A stretch of DNA of 64,000 nt, from assembly GCA_910574805.1 (NCBI GenBank), contig CAJTCV010000004.1:124493-188492 (forward strand), given 5' to 3'. This DNA is from Lachnospiraceae bacterium (GTDB taxonomy: Bacteria > Bacillota > Clostridia > Lachnospirales > Lachnospiraceae). Positions 1 through 6,808 of the stretch are shown piece by piece (the first letter of the stretch is position 1; each line of letters starts with the position of its first letter). The notes beneath the pieces were generated by a model, which worked only from the letters and a program-made list of their open reading frames with translations, was not told the DNA's origin and did not search any database. The position numbers and the translations under genes are program-made.

Positions 1-570
1 TTGAACAACCAGGAATCTGAAGAAGGATATTATGTTTCGACAGTGGGAATCTATGCGAAAGCACAGGGAGAAGAGGAAATTCTGTATGGGATTACATCTG
101 TGGAAAACCGGCCGTTTCTCCCGGGATGTTCGGAGACATTAACGGGCATTTCGTTTCGGTTTATGCTGAAAGTGGGAGACAGCAGAAATATAACCATAAG
201 TGTCGACGAGACAACATCTCTGACGGTAGGGGAATTTCATGCATACAGGCAGCATTTCGAGGAAGAATTAGCCAAAATGGAGTTTCCGTCGTTTGAAGAC
301 TACACTTCCGGCAGTGAACCTCTGCCGACAACAGAGGCGGCCATTGCCGGAATTGTGGCCGGCAGATCTGTCGGTTCGGTGCTTCAGAATATGAAAGCGG
401 CATTGCTGGGCCTGCAGGCCGCAAATCTTGCGCTGTCCGGGAGGATGGAGCGTTACAGCCCGTTTGTGACCATGTTTCAAAATATACCGGTCAGCGAGCG
501 GACGGAGGATAAGTGGTATCTGCTGGCGTCAGAAGAAAGCTGGAAAAATCATCAGGGATATTATTGTTAA
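1..570 (+). CDS. Phage tail-collar/fibre protein, 5' end outside window
   Basis: Frame is open from base 1 and ends with TAA at 568-570; the gene probably begins upstream of the window, so the first visible residue is not a secure start. The first 60 residues (YVSTVGIYAK, then EEILYGITS) resemble the phage tail-collar fibre family. Residues about 95-140 (FEDYT, then AAIAGI, then NMKAALLGLQ) are a segment repeated in the next gene (FEDYT, TAVAGI, NIKAALKGLK), so the two proteins share a fibre module. It lies 79 bp upstream of the tail fibre gene with no obvious terminator, so probably the same late operon. Tail-fibre assignment is by motif recognition only. Confidence 0.7.
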   Translation: MNNQESEEGYYVSTVGIYAKAQGEEEILYGITSVENRPFLPGCSETLTGISFRFMLKVGDSRNITISVDETTSLTVGEFHAYRQHFEEELAKMEFPSFEDYTSGSEPLPTTEAAIAGIVAGRSVGSVLQNMKAALLGLQAANLALSGRMERYSPFVTMFQNIPVSERTEDKWYLLASEESWKNHQGYYC

Positions 571-649
571 TTTTAGGCCCTCTGAGGTCAGGAATGATTT
601 CGGAGGGTTTGATCAAAAAACAGGGTTATAAAACGAAGGAGAGATAAAA

Positions 650-1978
650 ATGTCAAGAGTCATTTATGAAGAACTTCAGGATAAAGAAGGAAATATACAC
701 TACCTGCATACAGAGGATAAAGTGGTATTTGATGAAAACGGGCAGTCGCTCCGGGCAGCAATGAAAGAAGTACAGTTTGAGGACTATACAGGTACAGCAG
801 AATTGCCGTCTGTGGAGACAGCCGTGGCGGGGATCACAAGAGGAAGAAAATGGACGGATCTGTTTGGCAATATTAAAGCGGCACTGAAAGGTCTGAAAGC
901 AAAAGACGAGGCGATCGAAGGCAGCATGGGAGATGCGTTTTCGGAAGAAAAGTCATATGCGGTGGGTGACTATGCCATCTATAAAGATGTCCTGTATAAA
1001 TTTACGGCAGCGAAAACGGCCGGGTCGTGGGATGCTGCAAAAGTGCAGGCAGTAACGGTTGTGGGAGAGGTGTGTTCACTAAATGAGAATATAACTGCTC
1101 TGGAGACGAAAATAACGTCTTTTGAGCAGACCAAGTCCGAAATCGTGGCCAGCGGGCTTGGGACAGCTCTGGGCCTCATCGCATCAAATACATGGGCGCA
1201 GATCGTCGCGAAACTGAAAAACGTTGTCAACCGCGGTGCCTGGAACGGGTCGATCTCCGCATCCGGAGGAAACGTTACTGTTCCTGCCGGATACCACAAC
1301 GGCTCCGGGAAGGTAACCGGGCCGACTCTGGCTTCCCTTGTGGGAACAGGTGTGAACCTTGCATCTGCGGCCAGTCTTCTGTCCGGTGTGACCGCATATG
1401 GGAGGAATGGTACAAAATATACCGGGTCTCATGTATGCAGGACCCTTGCGCAGCTGGTTGGTTCCAACGTAAATCTGGATAATAACGCCGGACTGCTGTC
1501 CGGTTATACCGCCTATGGGAAGAATGGGGTAAAGTATACCGGAAACATTGCAAACCTGTCCAGCACAATTGACAACGCATCTATAAATGCCGGAGATCAG
1601 TCTCATTCCTGTTACCGCATCAACGGGGGCGTTATTGAAGTAGTTCCCCGCAGGGGGTACTGGGGAAACTGGAACTGGGAGGAAAGCTGCATCAGGATCC
1701 CGAAAACTGCGGGTATCACTCTTGCAAACGGCACTTTTACCATGTGGGACAATGGCACCGTAAATATCGGTTTTCGTCCGGATATCGTGGTATACTGGGA
1801 TGAGATCGGCACTCTTGGTTTATTATCATATTACCCGAGTGCTACCACATTTTTTGTGAACACAAACAATTACAGGGTCCATGGTGGTTACATCACAGAC
1901 AATGGGTTTGTTCTTCCGGATGAGATCACCTATTCCGAGGGCAGAACGGCTAATTACATAGCGATCAAATACAGCTGA
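650..1978 (+). CDS. Tail fibre protein, constant N-terminus plus currently expressed variable C-terminus
   Basis: 442 aa, ATG preceded by AAGGAGAG. Residues 1-144 form a constant part that shares the FEDYT and NIKAALKGLK segment with the upstream gene. Codons 145-148 (NENI) lie in a 20-bp recombination site (1074-1093) that recurs in three silent C-terminal cassettes downstream. Residues about 225-300 hold two copies of a ~37-residue repeat (TLASLVGTGVN / TLAQLVGSNVN, each ending AYG.NG.KYTG). The receptor-binding part is presumably the C-terminus. The gene ends tail-to-tail with silent cassette A. Inference: the C-terminal 298 residues are exchangeable by DNA inversion, giving alternative host specificities. 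Confidence 0.85.
   Translation: MSRVIYEELQDKEGNIHYLHTEDKVVFDENGQSLRAAMKEVQFEDYTGTAELPSVETAVAGITRGRKWTDLFGNIKAALKGLKAKDEAIEGSMGDAFSEEKSYAVGDYAIYKDVLYKFTAAKTAGSWDAAKVQAVTVVGEVCSLNENITALETKITSFEQTKSEIVASGLGTALGLIASNTWAQIVAKLKNVVNRGAWNGSISASGGNVTVPAGYHNGSGKVTGPTLASLVGTGVNLASAASLLSGVTAYGRNGTKYTGSHVCRTLAQLVGSNVNLDNNAGLLSGYTAYGKNGVKYTGNIANLSSTIDNASINAGDQSHSCYRINGGVIEVVPRRGYWGNWNWEESCIRIPKTAGITLANGTFTMWDNGTVNIGFRPDIVVYWDEIGTLGLLSYYPSATTFFVNTNNYRVHGGYITDNGFVLPDEITYSEGRTANYIAIKYS
1074..1093 (+). repeat. Shufflon recombination site 1 (in expressed fibre gene)
   Basis: 20-bp site ending AAATGAGAATATA. It encodes NENI in the fibre frame. Three related sites lie at 2483-2502 (inverted), 3986-4005 (direct) and 5005-5024 (inverted); read in the same sense all carry AATG(A/C)(G/A)AATAT(A/T). 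Recombination here would swap what follows codon 144. Confidence 0.75.
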
Positions 1979-1984
1979 TATGAG

Positions 1985-2032
1985 TTTGCAGATATACATC
2001 CGGTATCAGTCCAGTCTGATCATATCTGCAAA
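1985..2032. repeat. Perfect 11-bp inverted repeat at fibre/cassette A junction
   Basis: TTTGCAGATAT (1985-1995) and ATATCTGCAAA (2022-2032) are perfect inverse complements with a 26-nt loop. They straddle the end of the expressed fibre gene and the 3' end of the opposing cassette A, so the right arm lies inside cassette A coding sequence. A role as shared transcript end or RNA stabiliser is possible; no T-run follows. Confidence 0.5.
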
Positions 2033-2494
2033 TACAGTGATATTTACTGCAGAAGAATAATTGTGTCTTGCGAGTATATAAAATGTCTGTTCTGCATTAG
2101 TACCCACTATACCAAACATCTGATGGGCATAATAACTTTCATGCGCAATCCGTTCATCCGCCTGATTCGATATGGATGTTGTAGAATTGCTGATATACAG
2201 TCCGCGTGCATTCTGCGCAACGGTTGTAAGACCGCAACCATCCCAGTAACCCTGCACCAATATAAGCCAGATACCTGCAGGGACTTTAAAAGACATCAGA
2301 TTTCTGAGCTGCCAGCCGCCGGCAACGGATATTTTTTTATTTGCTGCAATTGCTTTTGATGTTCCCGGAGTCCTTCCGGTAATTTTAGACCAGTCGTGAC
2401 TGTGGGAGGTACCGGATTTACCTGTCAACAGGTTATTGACTTCTGTTTCGGTATAATACCTGCCATCATGAGTGTGAAAGGCTATATTCTCATT
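2006..2494 (-). CDS. Silent tail-fibre C-terminal cassette A (no own start)
   Basis: Open minus-strand frame of 162 codons from the AAT codon of the recombination site (2492-2494; TAA just upstream) to the stop at 2006. It begins NENIAF and continues HTHDGRYYTETEVNNLL, close to GHNHDDRYYTETEINN in cassette B, a typical phage fibre segment. There is no ribosome binding site or plausible start at its head, as expected of a promoterless cassette. Inversion between sites 1074-1093 and 2483-2502 would place it in frame after fibre codon 144. Function inferred from frame continuity and fibre-like sequence. Confidence 0.75.
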   Translation of the reverse strand, partial: NENIAFHTHDGRYYTETEVNNLLTGKSGTSHSHDWSKITGRTPGTSKAIAANKKISVAGGWQLRNLMSFKVPAGIWLILVQGYWDGCGLTTVAQNARGLYISNSTTSISNQADERIAHESYYAHQMFGIVGTNAEQTFYILARHNYSSAVNITVFADMIRLD

Positions 2495-2502
2495 TTATTA
2501 AC
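2483..2502 (-). repeat. Shufflon recombination site 2 (head of cassette A, inverted)
   Basis: Minus-strand site containing AAAATGAGAATATA, identical over 13 bp to the core of site 1 but inverted relative to it. The codon phase (AAT GAG AAT ATA) matches the fibre gene, so strand exchange preserves reading frame. Confidence 0.75.
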
Positions 2503-2558
2503 GGAAAGCCCCCTCTCTCTGGTATGATGAAATCATCAGAACAAAGGAGGCGACTTTA

Positions 2559-3554
2559 TTGAAAATGGAACTGATTGACATGGTCCTGCAGAGGATGATG
2601 GGAATGCTGGATCAGACGCAGATGCAGGCGCTTAAAATGGCAATGGTGATCAGCATGGAAGGGCTGGAGATCCGGAAAGAGGAAACGGAACTGTCCACAG
2701 AGGTGACGGATAACTGGGAGTTCAGCAGGAGATTCCTGCAGGCGATGGTGGTGGCGGGAAAGGCTCAGGGGACCATAGCACAGTACCGGATGCATCTCCG
2801 GATGCTGTTTGAGGATGTCCGAAAGCCGGTCTTTGAGATAACGGATGATGATCTGATGCTTCATCTGGCCAGGCAGAAATACCAGCGGGGTCTGAGCAAC
2901 CGGTATCTGAATCTGAAAAGGATTGTTTTCCGGTCCTTTTTTGGCTGGCTTCGACGAAAGAAATACATACCGGAGAATCCGGCAGAACTTCTTGACCAGA
3001 TCAGATATGATGAAACAATCAAAAAACCGTATTCCGATGAGGAACGGGAGAAGATCAGATGCAGCTGCCAACGGGAGAGGGACCTTGCGCTGGTGGATGT
3101 GCTGTACAGCACCGCGGCCAGAGTGTCCGAGGTGGCGGCGTTGAACAGAAGTGATATTGACTTTGTGGAGAACGGCTGTATCGTTCACGGGAAGGGAGGG
3201 AAGGAGCGGCCGGTCTATCTGAACGCATCTGCGGCGTATCACCTGCAAATGTATCTGCTGGGACGTACGGATCAGAATCCGGCGCTTTTTGTGGGATGCT
3301 GCCAGCCATATGAACGGCTCGGAAAAAACGGAATAGAGGCGATTCTGCGGCGTCTGGGGAAGGATGCAGGAGTGGATCATGTGCATCCGCACCGCTACCG
3401 CAGGACCGCACTGACGAATGCAGCCAACCGGGGGATGCCTCTTCAGGATGTACAGTCACTTGCCGGTCATGCGAGCCCCAACACGACGATGATCTACTGT
3501 ACAGTGGACCGGAGCAAGGTACGGGCAGAGCATAAGATGTATCTGGCTTCATAG
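2559..3554 (+). CDS. Tyrosine recombinase, probable tail-fibre shufflon invertase
   Basis: 331 aa, TTG start 8 bp after AAAGGAGG (an ATG two codons in is possible). An N-terminal SAM-like core-binding region is followed by a catalytic domain with Arg188 (AARVSE), Lys within GKGGKERP, His278-x-x-Arg281 (HRYR), His304 (AGHAS) and Tyr313 (MIYC), so the active site is complete. It lies between recombination sites 2 and 3 inside the invertible region, like Rci of plasmid shufflons. It is the only recombinase seen in this element. A role as prophage integrase is the main alternative, but its position among fibre cassettes favours invertase. Confidence 0.85.
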   Translation: MKMELIDMVLQRMMGMLDQTQMQALKMAMVISMEGLEIRKEETELSTEVTDNWEFSRRFLQAMVVAGKAQGTIAQYRMHLRMLFEDVRKPVFEITDDDLMLHLARQKYQRGLSNRYLNLKRIVFRSFFGWLRRKKYIPENPAELLDQIRYDETIKKPYSDEEREKIRCSCQRERDLALVDVLYSTAARVSEVAALNRSDIDFVENGCIVHGKGGKERPVYLNASAAYHLQMYLLGRTDQNPALFVGCCQPYERLGKNGIEAILRRLGKDAGVDHVHPHRYRRTALTNAANRGMPLQDVQSLAGHASPNTTMIYCTVDRSKVRAEHKMYLAS

Positions 3555-3650
3555 TTAGGGGGCCTCATATGAATTTTATTCATCTGGCACAGGTCAGGTG
3601 TTTTTGCTATGTCAGGAAAAATTTCGTTGTGAAATCTATTCATGGACATA

Positions 3651-3679
3651 TTGCAAAGCCTGTTTGCATATGCTATAAT
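3651..3679 (+). promoter_or_regulatory. Promoter of antitoxin RNA
   Basis: -35 TTGCAA (3651-3656), 17-bp spacer, consensus -10 TATAAT (3674-3679). No coding sequence follows; transcription would begin near 3686 and stop at the hairpin 3727-3748. Confidence 0.7.
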
Positions 3680-3685
3680 GCCGAT

Positions 3686-3753
3686 AGGCAAAACGTAGCA
3701 AATAGTCCACGTTGGACGACGAAAAACCCCGGAGGTGACGCTCCGGGGTTTTT
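3686..3753 (+). ncRNA. Antisense-type antitoxin RNA of a type I toxin-antitoxin module
   Basis: About 68 nt between a strong promoter and a perfect terminator hairpin. It carries a small hairpin (3705-3717, stem GTCC/GGAC) whose loop region UCCACGUUG (3706-3714) is perfectly complementary over 9 nt to CAACGUGGA around the start codon of the convergent toxin mRNA (3888-3896 on the opposite strand). Convergent genes, a shared bidirectional terminator and short direct repeats giving complementarity are the layout of the Fst/par type I family. The 5' end is inferred from the promoter. Confidence 0.7.
3722..3753. terminator. Bidirectional rho-independent terminator
   Basis: Perfect 8-bp stem CCCCGGAG/CTCCGGGG (3727-3734, 3741-3748) with a 6-nt loop, flanked by AAAAA on the left and TTTTT on the right, so it can stop both the antitoxin RNA (+) and the toxin mRNA (-). 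Confidence 0.85.
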
Positions 3754-3805
3754 CTGTTCCCAATTCTGGCAATGGCAGGGCTTAAGGCCATAGGTTAGCT
3801 ACCGA

Positions 3806-3892
3806 TTATTTGTCGCCATCTAACCATTTGCAGATGATGTGGCAAGCAACACCCGCCGCAACAGCGACTAAAAACGTAACAAACATTTCCAC
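3806..3892 (-). CDS. Small membrane peptide toxin (type I TA, Fst-like)
   Basis: 28-residue peptide with GTG start at 3890-3892 (in-frame ATG two codons later) behind AAAGGGGGT. Residues 4-20 (FVTFLVAVAAGVACHII) form one hydrophobic helix, followed by the polar tail CKWLDGDK. Short hydrophobic peptides ending in a KWLDG-like charged tail are typical of Firmicutes type I toxins that damage the membrane. The start region is complementary to the antitoxin RNA. The module sits between the recombinase and cassette B, so it may stabilise the invertible locus. Toxicity is inferred, not shown. Confidence 0.75.
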   Translation of the reverse strand: MEMFVTFLVAVAAGVACHIICKWLDGDK

Positions 3893-3937
3893 GTTGACAC
3901 CCCCTTTCCGTACCAGTCTGGAGGTGGTAGCAGAGCA

Positions 3938-3966
3938 ATTATATCACAGGCACATTGTATGGACAA
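3938..3966 (-). promoter_or_regulatory. Promoter of toxin mRNA
   Basis: On the minus strand: -35 TTGTCC (3961-3966), 17-bp spacer, -10 TATAAT (3938-3943). The mRNA would start near 3931 and run about 200 nt to the shared terminator. The promoter overlaps the start of the open frame that runs into cassette B. Confidence 0.7.
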
Positions 3967-3985
3967 GCAGTCAGAAAAAGAATAA

Positions 3986-4005
3986 GTGAACAAAATGCAA
4001 ATATA
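3986..4005 (+). repeat. Shufflon recombination site 3 (head of cassette B)
   Basis: Contains AAAATGCAAATATA in the same orientation as site 1. The frame AAT GCA AAT ATA keeps the codon phase of the other sites. It needs an intermediate inversion to be joined to the fibre N-terminus, because it is in direct orientation. Confidence 0.65.
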
Positions 4006-4461
4006 GGTAAAAAGCAGGATGCATCTACAGCGATCACAACTGGGAATATTGGACAGCAGTCTGTTAAACATGCCACGACCGCCGGATCCGCCAGTGCTGT
4101 CGCATGGGGGAATGTGTCGGGGAAACCGGGCACTTATCCGCCATCCGGACACAATCATGATGACAGGTATTATACCGAGACAGAAATAAATAATGTACTT
4201 GCTGGAAAAGCAAGGATTGTCAGACAGAGCTGGGGGAAAACATTATCGATACCGGGTCTGCCACATGGACTCATTTTTGTTAATGCATATAATCTGTATC
4301 TTATATTAGCAGCCGGAGTTCAGGGTTCCTATGAAATCAACAAAACATTACTTCTTGGAAACGATAACCTGAATATTTCGATTAATGCCAATAATGGCAC
4401 TGTAACTGCATCGTTCAAAGATGTGAATTTGATTGGCGCAATAACATATATTGGTTCATAA
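3994..4461 (+). CDS. Silent tail-fibre C-terminal cassette B
   Basis: 155 codons from the site AAT codon to TAA at 4459-4461. It reads NANIGKKQDAS, then AVAWGNVSGKPGTYPPSGHN, then HDDRYYTETEINN: the phage fibre GNVxGKPxTxPPSxHxH motif followed by the same YYTETE segment as cassette A. The frame stays open upstream to 3955 (YGQAVRKRISEQ), but there is no ribosome binding site, so it is unlikely to be translated alone. It is tail-to-tail with cassette C, 24 bp apart. One of four alternative fibre tips by inference. Confidence 0.75.
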   Translation, partial: NANIGKKQDASTAITTGNIGQQSVKHATTAGSASAVAWGNVSGKPGTYPPSGHNHDDRYYTETEINNVLAGKARIVRQSWGKTLSIPGLPHGLIFVNAYNLYLILAAGVQGSYEINKTLLLGNDNLNISINANNGTVTASFKDVNLIGAITYIGS

Positions 4462-4485
4462 TGCAGGAACAATGATTAGCGTTCG

Positions 4486-5016
4486 CTAAAAAATAACCAT
4501 AATCAAAATATCCAGGCTGCTTCCGGTCGGTATGCCAGGTCCCCCGCCATATATAACAATTTCGCCGTCAGTGTTTGCCTGTACCATATATCCATTACCA
4601 GTAATTCGATCTATGGCAATCCCGGTAGATCCAGTTGACGGTTTTTGAGCCACAGTTGTTACTCTGTACAGAGTACTTGCTGCCAAAGCAGTTTTGTTAG
4701 ATACAGTAGAATTGATGATGCCAATTCGCCCATATTTCCAGCATGGCGTATATGTGTTTTGAAACAGTGTAGTATTAACAGTGGTCGAAACGGAGATCAG
4801 ACTGGGTTGTGTGTCCGTAAAAACAGCATTAGCAGGAACAGATTTCCCAAGTGTATGCGTACATGCTACAGGTTTCCCGCCAGAAAAATATACTGGTTGT
4901 ATAGCGGATCCGGCTGAATTATCCAGTTTGACTGCACTGTTTGCAGAACCACCAGCGGATGCACTTCCGGCATATTTGGTTGGGATTTTGCCGGAAACAG
5001 TTGTAATATTTGCATT
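4486..5016 (-). CDS. Silent tail-fibre C-terminal cassette C (no own start)
   Basis: A minus-strand frame of 176 codons is open from the AAT codon of the recombination site (TAA directly upstream) to TAG at 4486. It starts NANITTVSGKIPTKYAGSAS, then AGGSANSAVKLDNSAGSAIQ, the Ala/Gly/Ser/Asn-rich style of phage fibres, and ends in a compact hydrophobic strand (ILIMVIF). No ATG or Shine-Dalgarno lies at its head. Inverting the interval between sites 1 and 4 would fuse it in frame to fibre codon 144 and would also flip the recombinase and the TA module. Confidence 0.75.
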   Translation of the reverse strand, partial: NANITTVSGKIPTKYAGSASAGGSANSAVKLDNSAGSAIQPVYFSGGKPVACTHTLGKSVPANAVFTDTQPSLISVSTTVNTTLFQNTYTPCWKYGRIGIINSTVSNKTALAASTLYRVTTVAQKPSTGSTGIAIDRITGNGYMVQANTDGEIVIYGGGPGIPTGSSLDILIMVIF

Positions 5017-5024
5017 TTATTAAC
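5005..5024 (-). repeat. Shufflon recombination site 4 (head of cassette C, inverted)
   Basis: Minus-strand site containing AAAATGCAAATATT, opposite in orientation to sites 1 and 3. It is followed on the plus strand by two tandem copies of ATTAACAAACC (5019-5029, 5030-5040), which may be recombinase arm sequence marking the outer edge of the invertible region. Confidence 0.65.
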
Positions 5025-5040
5025 AAACCATTAACAAACC

Positions 5041-5083
5041 AGCCATTCAGTTTCCATCTCCCCGGTATCTGAATGGCTTTTAC
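5041..5083 (+). terminator. Stem-loop bounding the shufflon
   Basis: Perfect 10-bp stem AGCCATTCAG/CTGAATGGCT (5041-5050, 5069-5078) with an 18-nt loop, followed by TTTTA. It would end transcripts arriving from the fibre region. Downstream, 5084-5178 holds only a 13-codon frame (5113-5154) with a fair ribosome binding site, not convincing as a gene. Confidence 0.6.
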
Positions 5084-5178
5084 TATGCCGGTTAACAGAA
5101 AGGAAGTGGTTCATGCAGGCAGAGAAATACGTAGTAACAGGAAAAATCAAATAATCTGATAGAAAGGAGAAGATACAG

Positions 5179-5487
5179 ATGGATACACCGATTACAAGAG
5201 CAGAGCATGAGGAATTTCGGAAACGGCTGGATGATGAAAATCATCGCCAGAATAAGAGAATTGATCTGTTGGAGAAAAGTGTGCAACAGTTCAATGAGCT
5301 GACTGCTTCTGTGGAAAAGCTGGCTGTCAATATGGAAAACATGCTGAAAAATCAGGCGGAACAGGGAGAGCGTCTGGGGGCACTGGAAGGCAGGGATGGG
5401 AAAAAGTGGAGATCTGCGACAGCTTACGTATTTACTACAACAGCGGGAATTATTATCGGATTTGTGTTCAGACAGTTTGGCATGTAA
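5179..5487 (+). CDS. XhlA-like haemolysin/lysis accessory protein
   Basis: 102 aa with AAAGGAG upstream. Residues 5-70 are a charged coiled coil (EFRKRLDDENHRQNKRIDLL, then VEKLAVNMENML); residues 80-98 form one C-terminal membrane span (AYVFTTTAGIIIGFVF). This order is that of the XhlA family, a membrane protein that works with the holin and amidase in PBSX-type prophages. It is first in a three-gene lysis cassette with holin and amidase. Recognition is by architecture and context. Confidence 0.75.
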   Translation: MDTPITRAEHEEFRKRLDDENHRQNKRIDLLEKSVQQFNELTASVEKLAVNMENMLKNQAEQGERLGALEGRDGKKWRSATAYVFTTTAGIIIGFVFRQFGM

Positions 5488-5526
5488 ATCATACCAGAAT
5501 CTTATTGTACAGGAGGAATTGAAAAA

Positions 5527-5853
5527 ATGATTCATGTGGAAGTTTTTATGGAATATGTAACATATTTGCTGATGGCCATCGGCATTCTTGCTTTTCTGGT
5601 GGCGGCGGTCGTGCAGGTGATCAAAGAATTGCCCTGGCTGAAACAATTACCGACCAGTGCAGTGGCGCTGGCAGTATCGCTGGGGCTCTGCCTGCTGGCA
5701 GTTATGATCGGCTGTCAGTGTTTTGGGATCTCAGTGACGTGGTACTATGTGTTTGCGGCTTTTATGGGTGCTTTTGTTGTATATCTGGTGGCCACCGGGG
5801 GCTGGGAGCGTATAGCAGAGATCTGGCAGAGGACAGGATATAATCAAAAGTAA
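5527..5853 (+). CDS. Phage holin
   Basis: 108 aa with AGGAGG upstream. Three hydrophobic segments are visible (about residues 9-30, 44-64, 70-92), with Lys/Trp-containing loops and a polar C-terminus (ERIAEIWQRTGYNQK). Size, membrane topology and position between XhlA-like protein and amidase indicate a holin that permeabilises the membrane to release or activate the endolysin. The precise holin family is not assigned. Confidence 0.75.
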   Translation: MIHVEVFMEYVTYLLMAIGILAFLVAAVVQVIKELPWLKQLPTSAVALAVSLGLCLLAVMIGCQCFGISVTWYYVFAAFMGAFVVYLVATGGWERIAEIWQRTGYNQK

Positions 5854-5897
5854 TATGATCCGGGTGTCCCCGGGAAGCGGAAAACAGGGAGGAAAAG

Positions 5898-6707
5898 ATG
5901 AAAATTATTTTGACAGTAGGACACAGTATTTTGAAAACAGGAAGCTGTACCAGTGCGGACGGGCGATCTTTCGGCGGGGTACTGGAATATGCATATAATA
6001 AAAATATTGTGTATCAGGCGGCAGCATATCTGCAGAGTGCCGGGCATCAGGCGGATATTCTGATCTGTCCTGAACTGAAGTTCGGTAAAAGTACGGATGA
6101 AAGAGAGTATAAATTGTCCAGGGTTAACAGTGGCGGTTATGATCTGGTATGTGAACTGCATCTGAATGCATCCAGGTTTCACAATGCGCGTGGGTGTGAA
6201 GTTCTGTACAAATCTGAAAAAGGGAAGCAGGTTGCGCAGAGGATTCTGGACCGGTTGACCACAGTATTTGGAAACAGGGGCGTACAGAGGCGTGAAGATT
6301 TATATATGCTGAATCGTGTAAAACCGACGGCTGTCATGCTGGAGACGTTTTTCTGCGACAGTTCTGACGACTGTGCACTGGCAGAGAAGACCGATGTGGC
6401 ATTACTGATTGCGGAGGGAATCCATGGCAGTCATATATCTCTGACACCGGACAGACCGGCAGAGGGTCTTTTTTCATCGGGTATGTTGTACAGGGTACAG
6501 ACCGGCGCTTTTACTGTATGTAAAAATGCCGAAGCTCTGAAGAAGGAACTGCAGGAGAAAGATATAGATGCATTTATTACCGTTGCAGACTTGGGAAAAT
6601 TGTTTTACCGGGTTCAGGTTGGTGCATTTTCAGTCAGAAAAAATGCCGTAAACATGCAGAAGGTACTAAGAAAAGCTGGATATGATGCGGTGATTGTGCG
6701 GGCATAG
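5898..6707 (+). CDS. N-acetylmuramoyl-L-alanine amidase (Amidase_3) with two SPOR repeats
   Basis: 269 aa endolysin with GGGAGG upstream. The N-terminal catalytic domain (about 1-185) has the Amidase_3 zinc ligands His9 (TVGHS), Glu30 (VLEYAY) and His88 (ELHLNA), and catalytic Glu149 (MLETFF). The C-terminus carries two SPOR-like repeats, RVQTGAFTVCKNA (about 198-230) and RVQVGAFSVRKNA (about 236-269), for binding peptidoglycan glycan strands. It cleaves the amide bond between muramic acid and the stem peptide. It is the last gene of the phage element; the next gene is chromosomal. Confidence 0.9.
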   Translation: MKIILTVGHSILKTGSCTSADGRSFGGVLEYAYNKNIVYQAAAYLQSAGHQADILICPELKFGKSTDEREYKLSRVNSGGYDLVCELHLNASRFHNARGCEVLYKSEKGKQVAQRILDRLTTVFGNRGVQRREDLYMLNRVKPTAVMLETFFCDSSDDCALAEKTDVALLIAEGIHGSHISLTPDRPAEGLFSSGMLYRVQTGAFTVCKNAEALKKELQEKDIDAFITVADLGKLFYRVQVGAFSVRKNAVNMQKVLRKAGYDAVIVRA

Positions 6708-6732
6708 GATGGCATCAATATTTTCAGGGGGT

Positions 6733-6760
6733 TTGAAATATGCAGGATTTATGATACAAT
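6733..6760 (+). promoter_or_regulatory. Promoter of cysteine synthase gene
   Basis: -35 TTGAAA (6733-6738), 16-bp spacer, -10 TACAAT (6755-6760), about 48 bp before the ATG. It marks the start of chromosomal transcription after the phage lysis genes. Confidence 0.6.
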
Positions 6761-6808
6761 AATAAAAGTTTGAAAATGACGGATAAGTTGTGAAAGGGGA
6801 AAGTTACA

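Noticed and set aside
2556-3392. 278-codon minus-strand ORF opposite the recombinase
   Set aside because: Shadow frame of a gene with complete catalytic residues; His/Leu/Pro/Ser-rich translation and no ribosome binding site.
2559-3554. Tyrosine recombinase as prophage integrase
   Set aside because: It sits between invertible fibre cassettes flanked by inverted sites, and no att duplication was seen; invertase is the better reading, though not proven.
5113-5154. 13-codon ORF after the shufflon
   Set aside because: A fair ribosome binding site but too short to support; may be a gene remnant or leader.
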